A DNA stretch of 64,000 bases, taken from assembly GCA_965212085.1 (NCBI GenBank), contig OZ243042.1:1736001-1800000 (forward strand), given 5' to 3'. Each line of letters opens with the position of its first letter. The stretch's first letter is position 1. Made by a program: the position numbers and the translations under genes. The notes beneath the pieces are model-generated. The model made no database searches, was not told the DNA's origin, and saw nothing but the letters and a program-made list of their open reading frames with translations. Positions 35,270 to 44,294 of the stretch are shown piece after piece. The stretch is from JAHRAW01 sp965212085 (GTDB lineage: Bacteria; Pseudomonadota; Gammaproteobacteria; Arenicellales; Poriferihabitantaceae).

Positions 35270-37180
35270 ATGAATGATAACAAAACCGAACGCCTTTGCG
35301 ACGACGGGAAAACCCCCGCCGCCGCGCAGTTGCGCCGGGAGGTGAAGGCCCTGCTCGCCGCCAGAGGCGGCATTGACGAGCACAAGGCGAAGCGCCTTCG
35401 CAAGCAGTGGGAGTTGCGGCAAAGCGAAGCGGGCAAGGCGGACGACGGCAAGGACGAAGGCGCGGACCAAGCGGACCATACCCTGGCCGCCCTGTTCGCC
35501 AAACTGCGCGCGCGCGTACACGCCCAGGTGGAGCTGCGGGACAAGCAGTTCGCCGCCCTTGAAGCGCAGTTGGCGCAGTTGCGCGCCGATCTGGAGAAGG
35601 GCGACGTCAAACAATCCCAGCAACTGGAGCAGTCGGTCATCAACGCATTGAACCGCATCACCGGTTTGTCGAGCAGCCGCCGCCAGACCGTCATCACCGA
35701 ACTGGAAACGCTGCGGCCCAAACTTCGCAAACTGGCTTCGTGGCGCAAGTGGGGCACCGGGCAGGCCAGGGAAAAAATGATTGCGGAGATCAAGGGCCTG
35801 CACCAGCCCGGCGCGAGCCTCGCGAAGATCGCCCAGCGCATCCAGCAGGCGCGCAAGGAATGGCAGCAATGGGACGCGGCCGGGGAGGGCGGCGATAAAA
35901 AACTGTACGCGGTTTTCGACCGCGCGTGCAGCAAAGCCTACGAGCCGTGCCAGGCGCACTTCGACAAACAAAAAAAACAGCGCCGGGAAAACAGCCGCAG
36001 CCGCGAACAAGTTTGCGCGCTGCTGGAGCGGGAGTTTGAAGAAGTCGAATGGCGCGACCCGCCGTGGAAAAAACTCCAGCAGTTGCTGCAGACGCGAAAG
36101 AGCGAATGGCGCAAAAGCGGCCAGGCGGAGTTCAAACAGCGCAAGCCGCTGCAGCGGCGCTTCGACGCCATCATCGAAAAATTTTCGGAACGCCTGGACC
36201 GCGAGCGGCAGCGCAACCGCAGAATCCGCGAGAACCTCATCGCCGAGGTTGCGCAACTCGCCGAACGAACCGACACCGGCGCGGCGCTTGCGGAACTGCG
36301 CGAGTTGAAAAAAACCTGGGCGCCGACCGTGCCCTGTTCGCGGGGCGCGGAGCAGGGGTTGTGGAAGCGTTTTACCGGGGCTTGCGACCGGGTGTATGCG
36401 AAGCGGGATGTTGAGCGCAAGGCGGTGAAGCAGACGTTGCAGCAGAACCTTGCGGCGAAGGAGGCGTTGTGCGCGGAAATCGAGGCGGGGGATGACGCCA
36501 TTGTGCGGGGAAATTTGGGTAAGTGGAAGGCGCAGTGGGGTGAACTGGGCGAGGTTCCGAAAGCCGCCGGGAAGAAAATTACCGCGCGCTATCGCAAGGC
36601 GGTGGCCGGGGCGGAAAAAGTTTTGGCCGAGGCGGGTGCGGCGGAGGCGGTGCGGTTGCAAGGGTTGTTGCGGGAAAAATCTTTGCTGTGCGCCGGGGTT
36701 GAGGGGTTGGCATTAGCGGGTGCGGGTGCGAGTGCGGGCGCGGGAGTGAAGAAACTCAAGGACTTGAACAAACGCTGGGAATCGCTGGCGGCGTTGCCGG
36801 ATGAACTGGAGCAGGCCATAACCGAGCGGTATCAACTGGCGAGCGCCGCCGTGGAGGATGCGGATGCTTTGCGGCGCTTGAAGGATGCGTTGCCGGGCAA
36901 CCTTGAGGCGTTACACGAACGCCTGCTGGAACTGGAAATTTTGCTTGAACTGGATTCCCCGGCGGAATTTTCCCGGCAGCGCATGGCTTTGCAGATCGGC
37001 CGTTTGTCGGCGGCCATGGGCAAGGGCGACAACGCCGAGGCCAAGTCCGCCGAGGAACTGGTGCGGGGGATTTTGCTGGCGGGGGCGGTGGATGCGGCGC
37101 AGCACGGGCCGGCCTTTGAGCGGTTGGATCGTTGTTTGAACGCTGGATACCCGAGTACGCAAGTGTCCGTAAGCCGCTAA
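35270..37180 (+). CDS. DUF349-type coiled-coil protein
   Basis: 636 residues from the ATG at 35270; a TTG three codons upstream is possible. The protein is highly charged with several units of the DUF349 kind (WREA/W...W-LW-F---D--Y), for instance KLYAVFDRACSKAYEPCQAHFDKQ and LWKRFTGACDRVYAKRD, and long predicted coiled coils. DUF349 proteins are linked to nucleoid or stress biology, but the molecular role is unclear. The last ~17 residues (NAGYPSTQVSVSR) are encoded by repeat module A, so the original C-terminus has been replaced or extended. Confidence 0.75.
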   Translation: MNDNKTERLCDDGKTPAAAQLRREVKALLAARGGIDEHKAKRLRKQWELRQSEAGKADDGKDEGADQADHTLAALFAKLRARVHAQVELRDKQFAALEAQLAQLRADLEKGDVKQSQQLEQSVINALNRITGLSSSRRQTVITELETLRPKLRKLASWRKWGTGQAREKMIAEIKGLHQPGASLAKIAQRIQQARKEWQQWDAAGEGGDKKLYAVFDRACSKAYEPCQAHFDKQKKQRRENSRSREQVCALLEREFEEVEWRDPPWKKLQQLLQTRKSEWRKSGQAEFKQRKPLQRRFDAIIEKFSERLDRERQRNRRIRENLIAEVAQLAERTDTGAALAELRELKKTWAPTVPCSRGAEQGLWKRFTGACDRVYAKRDVERKAVKQTLQQNLAAKEALCAEIEAGDDAIVRGNLGKWKAQWGELGEVPKAAGKKITARYRKAVAGAEKVLAEAGAAEAVRLQGLLREKSLLCAGVEGLALAGAGASAGAGVKKLKDLNKRWESLAALPDELEQAITERYQLASAAVEDADALRRLKDALPGNLEALHERLLELEILLELDSPAEFSRQRMALQIGRLSAAMGKGDNAEAKSAEELVRGILLAGAVDAAQHGPAFERLDRCLNAGYPSTQVSVSR

Positions 37181-37233
37181 CGCGGCAACGGACACTAACG
37201 CTCGGGAGCGAATTGGTGAACCTATACAGGAAT
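37143..37233 (+). repeat. Mosaic repeat modules A and E
   Basis: Module A (37143-37208: CTGGATACCCGAGTACGCAA ... CGGACACTAACGCTCGGGAG) followed by module E (GAATTGGTGAACCTATACAGG). The 5' part is translated as the end of the DUF349 protein. Confidence 0.85.
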
Positions 37234-37240
37234 GACACCG

Positions 37241-37270
37241 ATGGATGACGAACTTTTGCGCCGCTGCTGA
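37241..37270 (+). CDS. Nine-codon ORF abutting livH
   Basis: ATG at 37241 reads MDDELLRRC and its TGA at 37268-37270 directly touches the livH ATG. It may be a short coupling leader, or the tail of a gene whose body was lost when the adjoining repeat inserted. Too short for a firm call. Confidence 0.25.
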   Translation: MDDELLRRC

Positions 37271-38200
37271 ATGGACTGGTATCTCCTGATTTCCCAGCTG
37301 CTGAACGGCTTGCAGCTCGGCTTGCTGTTGTTCCTGCTCGCTTCGGGGTTGTCCCTGATCTTCGGGATTATGGACTTCATCAACCTCTCCCACGGCTCGT
37401 TCTACATGATCGGCGCGTTCGTCTGCGCCGGGGTAACGGCGCTCACCGGCTCTTTCATCACCGCCATGGCGGTTGCGGTCATCGTGGTTTTTGTGGTCGG
37501 CGCGGTGGTGGAATGGCTGGTGGTGCGAAAACTCTACCGCAAAGACCACCTCGATCACGTGCTGGTCACCTACGGCCTGATCCTGGTTTTCGACACCCTC
37601 GCCCATATCATCTGGGGCTCCGCCGGCGCCGCCATCCCGCTGCCCGAAGTCTTGAACGGGCAGGTTGAAGTCGGGGGATTCGTCCTGCCCACCTACCGCC
37701 TGCTGATCATCGCCTGCGGTTTGCTGGTGGCCGCGGGGTTGTATTTTCTGGTAACCCGTTCGCGCCTCGGCATGCTGATCCGCGCCGGCGCCTCCAACCG
37801 CGTCATGGTCACCGCCCTGGGCGTGGACATTGACCGCCTGTACCGGATCGTTTTCGCCATCGGCGCGGCCATGGCCGGATTCGCCGGCCTGCTGATCGCG
37901 CCGATTACCGAAGCCAGCATCGGCATGGGCAACGAGATCATCATCATCGCCTTCGTGGTGGTCATCGTCGGCGGCATCGGCTCGGTCAAGGGCGCGTTCT
38001 ACGGCGCCCTCCTGATCGGCTTCATGGACACCCTGGGGCGTTCCTACCTCGACGACCTGCTCAAACTTTTTCTCTCCAACCACGCCGCCGAGACCGCCGC
38101 GCCGGCGTTGTCGGCGATGCTGGTGTACGTGTTGATGGCGGTGGTGCTGGTGTTCAAACCCAGGGGCTTGTTTCCGCCGGTCGGTTTCAGCAAAAAATGA
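37271..38200 (+). CDS. livH: Branched-chain-type (HAAT) ABC transporter permease LivH
   Basis: 309 residues with eight or so membrane helices. QLLNGLQLGLLLFLLASGLSLIFGIMDFINLSHGSFYM is the usual LivH N-terminus (only part of it is needed for recognition), and FVVVIVGGIGSVKGAFYGALLIG is the EAA-like loop that contacts the ATPase. HAAT permeases move branched-chain amino acids, urea or aromatic acids. The gene heads livH-livM-livG-livF. No substrate-binding protein gene of this family is in the window. The benzoate-CoA-ligase remnant at the other end of the operon hints at benzoate or a similar aromatic acid. Confidence 0.9.
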   Translation: MDWYLLISQLLNGLQLGLLLFLLASGLSLIFGIMDFINLSHGSFYMIGAFVCAGVTALTGSFITAMAVAVIVVFVVGAVVEWLVVRKLYRKDHLDHVLVTYGLILVFDTLAHIIWGSAGAAIPLPEVLNGQVEVGGFVLPTYRLLIIACGLLVAAGLYFLVTRSRLGMLIRAGASNRVMVTALGVDIDRLYRIVFAIGAAMAGFAGLLIAPITEASIGMGNEIIIIAFVVVIVGGIGSVKGAFYGALLIGFMDTLGRSYLDDLLKLFLSNHAAETAAPALSAMLVYVLMAVVLVFKPRGLFPPVGFSKK

Positions 38201-39219
38201 ACGGCCGTCCGCACCCGCACAATACCGGCGCCGGCGCGAAAATATATTCGCCGCCGGTGCTATTGGTGGTGGCGCTGTTGGTGGTTGCGCTGCTCGCCGC
38301 GCCGGTCATTATTTTGCTCAGCGGACAAGGTTTCTACCTGGATCTGCTGACCCGCGTGCTGATACTCACCATCGCCGTGCTCAGCCTCAGCCTGATCGTC
38401 GGCGGCGGCATGATCAGCCTCGGCCACGCCGCCTACATCGGCATCGGCGCGTACTGCGTCGGCATCCCCGCCCACTACGAAATCTACAACGGCTTCCTGC
38501 ACCTCGGCCTGGCGGTGGTGTGCAGCGCCGCCTTCGCGCTCATCACCGGCGCGGTTTGCCTGCGCACCAAAGGGTTGTATTTTATTTTGATCACCCTGGC
38601 GTTCTCGCAGATGCTGTACTTCATCTTTGTCAGCATGGATGAATACGGCGCCGATGACGGCCTGGTGATTTACCAGCGCAGCGCGTTCCACGATCTGCTC
38701 GACCTCGAAAACCCCGCCGCGTTGTACTACTGCGTCCTCGCGGTACTGCTGGTGTTTTTGTTTTTCATGCACCGCCTGACCCACGCCCGCTTCGGCAGGG
38801 TAATCTTCGCCGGGCGGCACAACGACGAACGCATGCAGGCCCTCGGCTTTGACACCTACCGTTACAAACTGGCCTGCTACGTAATCTCCGGCACGATGTG
38901 CGGCGTGGCCGGATTTTTCCTCGGCAATTTCACCAACTTTATCAGCCCGGAAATGATGGACTGGACGCGCTCCGCCAACCTGCTTTTCATGCTCGTGGTC
39001 GGCGGCGCCGGCGCCCTGTTCGGGCCGCTCATCGGCACCGCCGCGTTCCTGCTGCTGGAAGAGTTTTTATCCGGCATCACCGTGTACTGGCACCTGATCT
39101 TCGGCCTGCTGCTCATCGCCCTGGTGTTGTTTTTCGGCAAGGGCGGGCTGCACGGTTTGATGGTCGGTTTGTTCGCCGGCCTCCATCAAAAACAAAACCC
39201 AAATCGAAACCGGATGTGA
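38197..39219 (+). CDS. livM: HAAT ABC transporter permease LivM
   Basis: 340 residues, start ATG overlapping the livH stop (ATGA). LDLLTRVLILTIAVLSLSLIVGGGMISLGHAAYIGIGAYC is the LivM signature region, and VVGGAGALFGPLIGTAAFLLLEE is the coupling loop. It is an inner-membrane partner of LivH. The first ~20 residues are hydrophilic with His and Gly. Nine bases separate it from livG. Confidence 0.9.
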   Translation: MNGRPHPHNTGAGAKIYSPPVLLVVALLVVALLAAPVIILLSGQGFYLDLLTRVLILTIAVLSLSLIVGGGMISLGHAAYIGIGAYCVGIPAHYEIYNGFLHLGLAVVCSAAFALITGAVCLRTKGLYFILITLAFSQMLYFIFVSMDEYGADDGLVIYQRSAFHDLLDLENPAALYYCVLAVLLVFLFFMHRLTHARFGRVIFAGRHNDERMQALGFDTYRYKLACYVISGTMCGVAGFFLGNFTNFISPEMMDWTRSANLLFMLVVGGAGALFGPLIGTAAFLLLEEFLSGITVYWHLIFGLLLIALVLFFGKGGLHGLMVGLFAGLHQKQNPNRNRM

Positions 39220-39227
39220 TCCAGGCG

Positions 39228-39971
39228 ATGCTCCTGCAAACCGAAAACCTCCACAAACAGTTCGGCGGCATCCACGCCGTGCGCGGCATAAACCTCGCCG
39301 TCGCCGAGCATCGCATCCACGCCATCATCGGCCCCAACGGCGCCGGCAAAACCACCCTGGTGGCACAACTGGCCGGGGCGTTGCCCCCGGACAGCGGCAA
39401 AATCCGCTTTCAGGGCCGCGACATCACCCGCCTGAGCCGCCACCGGCGCGCGCGCCTCGGGCTGGTGCGCTCGTTTCAGATTACCAGCGTCATCCTGCCC
39501 ATGACCCTGCTGGAGAACGTGATGCTCGCCGTGCAGTCCACGGCCGGCCATTCGTTTCGCTTCTGGTCGCCGGTGGCCGCCAACGCCGGCCTGCGCGAAC
39601 GCGCCATGCACGGCCTCGCCGGCGTCGGGCTGGAGGCGCGCGCCGGGGTCGTCGCCGAAATGGCCTCCCACGGCGAGCAACGGCGGCTGGAACTGGCCAT
39701 GGCGCTGGCGTTGAAACCGCGCCTCTTGCTGCTGGATGAACCGATGGCGGGCATGAGCAAGGAGGAGTCCGGCAAGATGATCGCGCTGCTGGACGGGCTG
39801 CGGGAAAAAACTACCTTCCTGCTCATTGAGCACGACATGGACGCGGTGTTCACCCTCGCCGACACCACCTCGGTGCTGGTCAACGGCCGCATCATCGCCA
39901 GCGGGCGCAGCGCCGAGATACGCGCCAACGCCGAAGTGCAGCGCGCCTATTTGGGGGAGACGGCGGCGTGA
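39228..39971 (+). CDS. livG: HAAT ABC transporter ATP-binding protein LivG
   Basis: 247 residues from the ATG at 39228, preceded by CCAGG. Walker A GPNGAGKTTL lies near residues 33-42, the signature helix is HGEQRRLELAMAL, and Walker B is LLLLDEPMAGMS. The insert between Walker A and the signature (RARLGLVRSFQITSVILPMTLLENVMLA) matches LivG rather than LivF. Its stop overlaps the GTG start of livF. Confidence 0.92.
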   Translation: MLLQTENLHKQFGGIHAVRGINLAVAEHRIHAIIGPNGAGKTTLVAQLAGALPPDSGKIRFQGRDITRLSRHRRARLGLVRSFQITSVILPMTLLENVMLAVQSTAGHSFRFWSPVAANAGLRERAMHGLAGVGLEARAGVVAEMASHGEQRRLELAMALALKPRLLLLDEPMAGMSKEESGKMIALLDGLREKTTFLLIEHDMDAVFTLADTTSVLVNGRIIASGRSAEIRANAEVQRAYLGETAA

Positions 39972-40672
39972 CCCTGGCGGTGCAAAACATCCAAACCTTC
40001 TACGGCAACAGCCAGGCGTTGTTCGGCCTGAGCCTGGAGATTCCAAGCGGCGGCGCGGTTACGCTGCTGGGCAGAAACGGCATGGGCAAAACCACCACGG
40101 TCAATTCTATCATCGGCAACCTGCCGTGCCGCAGCGGGGCGATTTTCTACAACGGCGAAAAAATAAGCGGCCTGCGGCCCTTCCGAATCGCGCAAAAAGG
40201 CATCGGCCTGGTGCCCGAAGGCCGGCAGATTTTTCCCAACCTGAACGTCCGCGAAAACCTCGTCGCCACCGCCGCCAACTACAACCACTCGCGCAACCCG
40301 TGGACTTTGGAGCGCGTGCTGGAGTTGTTCCCGCAGCTCAAAGGGCGCCTCGGCAACATGGGCGATCAACTGTCCGGCGGCGAACAGCAAATGCTCGCCA
40401 CCGGCCGCGCGTTGATGCTCAACCCGCAGCTGCTGATCCTCGACGAAGCCACCGAAGGGCTCGCGCCCCTGGTGCAAAAAGACCTCTGGCAAAAACTCAA
40501 CGAGATCAAAAAAACCGGCATTTCCTTGCTGCTCATTGACAAAAATCTGGACGAACTGGGCAAAATTGCGGATTATCACTACCTCATCGAAAAAGGCGCC
40601 ATCGCCTGGCAGGGAACCTCGGAAGCCCTGCGCGCAACCGCCGGCTTGCAGGCGCGGTATCTTGGGGTCTGA
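39968..40672 (+). CDS. livF: HAAT ABC transporter ATP-binding protein LivF
   Basis: 234 residues, GTG start overlapping the livG stop (GTGA). LAVQNIQTFYGNSQALFGLSL, Walker A GRNGMGKTTT, the LivF-type GIGLVPEGRQIFPNLNVREN, signature LSGGEQQMLA and Walker B LLILDEATEGLAP are all present. It completes a full transporter minus its binding protein. Confidence 0.93.
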   Translation: MTLAVQNIQTFYGNSQALFGLSLEIPSGGAVTLLGRNGMGKTTTVNSIIGNLPCRSGAIFYNGEKISGLRPFRIAQKGIGLVPEGRQIFPNLNVRENLVATAANYNHSRNPWTLERVLELFPQLKGRLGNMGDQLSGGEQQMLATGRALMLNPQLLILDEATEGLAPLVQKDLWQKLNEIKKTGISLLLIDKNLDELGKIADYHYLIEKGAIAWQGTSEALRATAGLQARYLGV

Positions 40673-40689
40673 GGTCTGATGTCCGGGGT

Positions 40690-40905
40690 TTGAAATCCGC
40701 CTTCGGCGTGGACATCATAGACGGCGTCGGCTCCACCGAACTGCTGCACATCTTCCTCTCCAACCGCCCCGGTAACATCCGCTACGGCGCCTCCGGAAAA
40801 GCGGTACCCGGCTACGACCTGCGCCCCGTGGACGAACACGGCCACAGCGTGCCCCCCGAAGAAATCGGCGAACTGCTGGTGCGCGGCCCCTCGGCGGGGG
40901 GGGAG
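40690..40905 (+). pseudogene. Remnant of a benzoate-CoA-ligase-like AMP-forming synthetase
   Basis: In one frame the sequence reads FGVDIIDGVGSTELLHIFLS, then NRPGNIRYGASGKAVPGYDL and EEIGELLVRGPSA, a contiguous ~70-residue piece from the middle of the adenylation domain of benzoate/4-hydroxybenzoate-CoA ligases (motif DGxGSTExLHIF). Both the N-terminal ATP-binding part and the C-terminal lid are missing, and the frame then runs into a G-rich stretch and palindrome D. It is a decayed fragment, in the same direction as and just after livF. Confidence 0.75.
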
Positions 40906-40911
40906 GGGGGG

Positions 40912-40938
40912 CGTAGGGACAGGTCGCGTGTCCCTACG
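40912..40938. repeat. Palindrome module D
   Basis: CGTAGGGACAGGTCGCG followed by TGTCCCTACG. The central GGTCGCGACC of other copies is shortened here. It lies at the breakpoint of the ligase remnant, after a G9-A-G7 run. Confidence 0.75.
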
Positions 40939-41000
40939 CCGAATCAAGTTGAACGAGATTCCGGCTTCCTTTGTTGCGCTTCGGACTGGAATCTGCCGGT
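40939..41000. other. Gap between palindrome D and the miaA stop
   Basis: About 60 bases with no feature I can support. Confidence 0.4.
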
Positions 41001-42014
41001 TCAGCGCAGCCGTCCGTTCCGAGCGATGCGGTTTTGCAGGTAGGCGCGGGCGTTGTCCGTGGTTGCGAGGTCGGCGGCGGCGGCGTCGAGCCATACCAGG
41101 TTGCGTTGGCGGCGCATCCAGGTGAGTTGGCGTTTGGCCAGTTGGCGGGTTGCGGCGATGCTTTGCTCGGTCATCTGGTCGTGGGTGAACGCGCCGCGCA
41201 GGAAGCCGAGTGCCTGGCGGTAGCCGACGGTGCGCAGGGACGGCAGTTGGCCGGGGTGTGGGTGGGAGTCGGGGATGGCGGCGGCCAGGGTTTTGACTTC
41301 GTCCACCAAACCCTGTTCCAGCATGCAACCGAAGCGCGCGGCGATGCGCCGGTGCAACGCTGCACGGTCGGCGATGAAAAGGCCGAGTTTGATGACGGGA
41401 TGGGGGATGGGGCGGGGTTTGGACTGCGCCATCACTTCGCCGGGCGGGCGGCCGCTCAGGCGGTGAATTTCCAAGGCGCGCTGAATGCGCTGGGGGTCCG
41501 CGGGCGAAATGGTCGCCGCCAGTGCCGGGTCAAGGCGTTGCAGTCGGGCGTGCATGGCCGGCAAACCCCGGCGGGTGATTTCAGCGGCGATTTGGCGGCG
41601 GGTTTCGGGGTCGGCGGCGGGCAGCCCGGACAACCCGTGTTCCAGGGCCGCGAAGTAAAACATCGTGCCGCCCACCAGAATCGGCAGTTTACCGGCGGCG
41701 TGAATACGCTCGATCAACGCCAGCGCGTCTTCGCGAAACCCGGCGGCGCAGTAGGTCTGGTGCGGGTCGCGTACGTCGATCAGGTGGTGGGGATATTTAC
41801 CAAGAAACGCCGGCGCCGGTTTAGCGGTGCCGATGTCCATACCGCGGTAGACCTGGGCGGCGTCAACGCTCACCAACTCGGCGGGGTATTCGTCGAACAA
41901 CGCCGCCGCCAAGTCGGTTTTGCCGCAGGCGGTCGGGCCCATGAGAAAAACCACCGGGCGGTTGCTTTTTGCGCGGGAGTTTTCAGTGCCTTGCTTTTTT
42001 GTTGGTTTTTTCAT
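41001..42014 (-). CDS. miaA: tRNA dimethylallyltransferase
   Basis: 337 residues from the ATG at 42014 (an upstream ATG at 42035 would add seven). FLMGPTACGKTDLAAAL is the P-loop, followed by ELVSVDAAQVYRGMDIGTAKP and HHLIDVRDP, PILVGGTMFYFAAL, and the C-terminal RQLAKRQLTWMRRQ. It adds dimethylallyl to A37 of tRNAs reading UNN codons. hfq, its common neighbour, is absent. It is divergent from dapD; the gap is only 56 bases. Confidence 0.95.
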   Translation of the reverse strand: MKKPTKKQGTENSRAKSNRPVVFLMGPTACGKTDLAAALFDEYPAELVSVDAAQVYRGMDIGTAKPAPAFLGKYPHHLIDVRDPHQTYCAAGFREDALALIERIHAAGKLPILVGGTMFYFAALEHGLSGLPAADPETRRQIAAEITRRGLPAMHARLQRLDPALAATISPADPQRIQRALEIHRLSGRPPGEVMAQSKPRPIPHPVIKLGLFIADRAALHRRIAARFGCMLEQGLVDEVKTLAAAIPDSHPHPGQLPSLRTVGYRQALGFLRGAFTHDQMTEQSIAATRQLAKRQLTWMRRQRNLVWLDAAAADLATTDNARAYLQNRIARNGRLR

Positions 42015-42018
42015 CGTA

Positions 42019-42024
42019 TATAAT
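42019..42024 (+). promoter_or_regulatory. Minus-10 element candidate for dapD
   Basis: A perfect TATAAT 47 bases upstream of the dapD ATG. No strong minus-35 at the right spacing, although TTGTTG occurs 14 bases upstream. It sits just outside the miaA start on the other strand. Confidence 0.45.
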
Positions 42025-42070
42025 GCGCGCTCCATCTACAAATCCACTAATCCACTATACACCATGGGCC

Positions 42071-42907
42071 ATGAACGAACTTGAACAAACCATCCTCGAC
42101 GCCTGGGAACGCCGCAGCGAAATCAAACCCCACAACGTCAGCGCAACCGTGCGCGAGGCGGTCAACGACGCCATCGGGCTGCTGGACTCCGGCGAGATGC
42201 GGGTCGCGGAACCCGACGGCGGCGGCTGGAAGGTCAACCAATGGCTCAAGATGGCGGTGCTGCTTTCGTTTCGCATCGAAGAGAACCGCATCATTCGCGG
42301 CGGCTTTTCCAGTTACTACGACAAGATCGGCCTGAAATTCGCCGCGTACACCAGCGAAGATTTCGCCCGCGGCGAGTTTCGCGTAGTGCCGCCCGCCCAC
42401 GTCCGCAAGGGCGCGTACATCGCCCCGGACGTGATCCTGATGCCGAGCTACGTCAACATCGGCGCCTACGTCGGCCCCGGCACCATGGTGGACACCTGGG
42501 CGACGGTCGGCTCCTGCGCGCAGATCGGCGGCAACGTGCACCTCTCCGGCGGGGTCGGCATCGGCGGCGTCCTCGAACCCCTGCAGGCCAACCCCACCAT
42601 CATCGAAGACGGCTGCTTCATCGGCGCGCGCTCGGAGGTCGTGGAAGGCGTGCGCGTGGGCAAGGGCGCGGTGATTTCCATGGGCGTGTTCATCGGCCAA
42701 AGCACGCGCATCCTGAACCGCGAAACCGGCGAAGTCAGTTACGGCGAAATCCCGCCCGGCGCGGTGGTGGTGTCCGGTTCCATGCCCGCCAAAGACGGCT
42801 CCCACAGCCTGTACTGCGCGGTCATCGTCAAGACCGTGGACGAGAAAACCCGCAGCAAGGTGGGCATCAACGAGTTGCTGCGTAATATCCAGGAAAGCGG
42901 CGGTTAG
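42071..42907 (+). CDS. dapD: Tetrahydrodipicolinate N-succinyltransferase
   Basis: 278 residues from the ATG at 42071. The helical start NELEQTILDAWERRSEIKP is followed by left-handed beta-helix turns (VRKGAYIAPDVILMPSYVNI, GAYVGPGTMVDTWATVGSCA, QIGGNVHLSGGVGIGGVLEP) and the C-terminal VSGSMPAKDGSHSLYCAVIV. It succinylates tetrahydrodipicolinate in lysine/meso-diaminopimelate synthesis. It is a single gene, convergent with radA. Confidence 0.96.
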   Translation: MNELEQTILDAWERRSEIKPHNVSATVREAVNDAIGLLDSGEMRVAEPDGGGWKVNQWLKMAVLLSFRIEENRIIRGGFSSYYDKIGLKFAAYTSEDFARGEFRVVPPAHVRKGAYIAPDVILMPSYVNIGAYVGPGTMVDTWATVGSCAQIGGNVHLSGGVGIGGVLEPLQANPTIIEDGCFIGARSEVVEGVRVGKGAVISMGVFIGQSTRILNRETGEVSYGEIPPGAVVVSGSMPAKDGSHSLYCAVIVKTVDEKTRSKVGINELLRNIQESGG

Positions 42908-42932
42908 TTGCGCGGTGGCGGGTGCCGCCTTA

Positions 42933-44294
42933 TTACGCAAAAATTTCCAGCGCCTCTTCAATTTTTCGCACCGCGATCAACTCGATTCCGTCCACCTTTT
43001 CCTTGGGCAGATTGGCGCGCGGAAGCAAGGCGCGTTCAAAGCCGAGTTTTTGCGCTTCGCGGATGCGCTCCAGCCCGCGCTGCACCGGCCGCAACTCTCC
43101 GGACAATCCGACCTCGCCGAACACCACCAGGTCGCCGCCCACCGGGCGGTTTTTGACGCTCGACAGGATGGCGGTCAGCAGCGCGAGGTCGGCGCCGGTT
43201 TCCGAGACCCGTACGCCGCCGGCGACGTTGGCGAACACGTCGTAACCGTTCAGGGAAATGCCGGCGTGGCGGTGGGCCACCGCCAGCAGCATGGCCAGCC
43301 GGTTGTGCTCAAGGCCGACGCACAAGCGGCGCGGATTAGACAACGCGCTGTCGTCCACCAGTGCCTGCACTTCCACGAGCAGCGGGCGCGAACCTTCCTG
43401 GGTGGCCAGCACCACGCTGCCGGGGCGAGACGCGCTCTGCTTGCTGACGAACATCGCGGACGGGTTGGCGACGTCCTTGAGGCCCTGCTCGGTCATCGCG
43501 AACACGCCGATTTCGTTGACCGCGCCGAAGCGGTTTTTGAAGGCGCGAATCAGGCGGAACGCGCTGCTGCTGTCGCCCTCAAAATACAACACGCTGTCCA
43601 CCATATGTTCAAGAATGCGCGGCCCGGCCAGCGTCCCTTCCTTGGTGACGTGGCCGACCACGACCACGGTGCAGCCGCTTTGCTTGGCGTAGCGCACCAG
43701 CCGCGCGGCACATTCGCGCACTTGGGACACGCTGCCCGGCGCCTGGGTCAGGGCGTCGCTGTACAAGGTCTGGATGGAATCCGCCACCAGCACCGCCGGC
43801 GCTTCCCGTTGCGCGGTCTCCAGCAACGCTTCGAGGCTGTTCTCCGCCATCACCTTGAGGTCGTCGCAGCGTAGCTCCAGCCGCCTGGCCCGCAGCGCCA
43901 GCTGCTCGGTGGATTCCTCGCCGCTGACGTACAACACCGGCAGGGTGGCGCTGATGGTGGACAGGTACTGCAACAGCAGGGTGGACTTGCCGATGCCGGG
44001 GTCGCCGCCGATCAGCACCGTGGAACCGCGCACCAGCCCGCCGCCGAGCACCCGGTCAAACTCGACGCTGCCGCTGGACAGGCGGTTGACTTCGGAGACG
44101 TCGATGCGCGCCAGTTGCCGGGCTTCGGCGGCGGGCTGGTGCGCTTCGCCGCCGAAGCGGCTCGCCGGCGAAGCGCTCCGGACGACCTGCTCGGCGAGGG
44201 TATTCCAGGCCCCGCAGTCGCCGCACTGCCCGGCCCACTTGGGGCTGTGGGCGCCACATTCGCTGCAGGAATATTGGATTTTAGGTTTGGCCAT
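42933..44294 (-). CDS. radA: DNA repair protein RadA
   Basis: 453 residues from the ATG at 44294. The N-terminal C4 zinc finger is CSECGAHSPKWAGQCGDC; Walker A GDPGIGKSTLLLQ lies near residue 98; the RadA-specific KNRFGAVNEIGVF motif is present; and the Lon-like C-terminal domain has GGVRVSETGADLAL. It promotes branch migration in recombination. The start overlaps the alr end by 14 bases, so the two are translationally linked, and dnaB lies upstream in the same direction. Confidence 0.96.
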   Translation of the reverse strand: MAKPKIQYSCSECGAHSPKWAGQCGDCGAWNTLAEQVVRSASPASRFGGEAHQPAAEARQLARIDVSEVNRLSSGSVEFDRVLGGGLVRGSTVLIGGDPGIGKSTLLLQYLSTISATLPVLYVSGEESTEQLALRARRLELRCDDLKVMAENSLEALLETAQREAPAVLVADSIQTLYSDALTQAPGSVSQVRECAARLVRYAKQSGCTVVVVGHVTKEGTLAGPRILEHMVDSVLYFEGDSSSAFRLIRAFKNRFGAVNEIGVFAMTEQGLKDVANPSAMFVSKQSASRPGSVVLATQEGSRPLLVEVQALVDDSALSNPRRLCVGLEHNRLAMLLAVAHRHAGISLNGYDVFANVAGGVRVSETGADLALLTAILSSVKNRPVGGDLVVFGEVGLSGELRPVQRGLERIREAQKLGFERALLPRANLPKEKVDGIELIAVRKIEEALEIFA

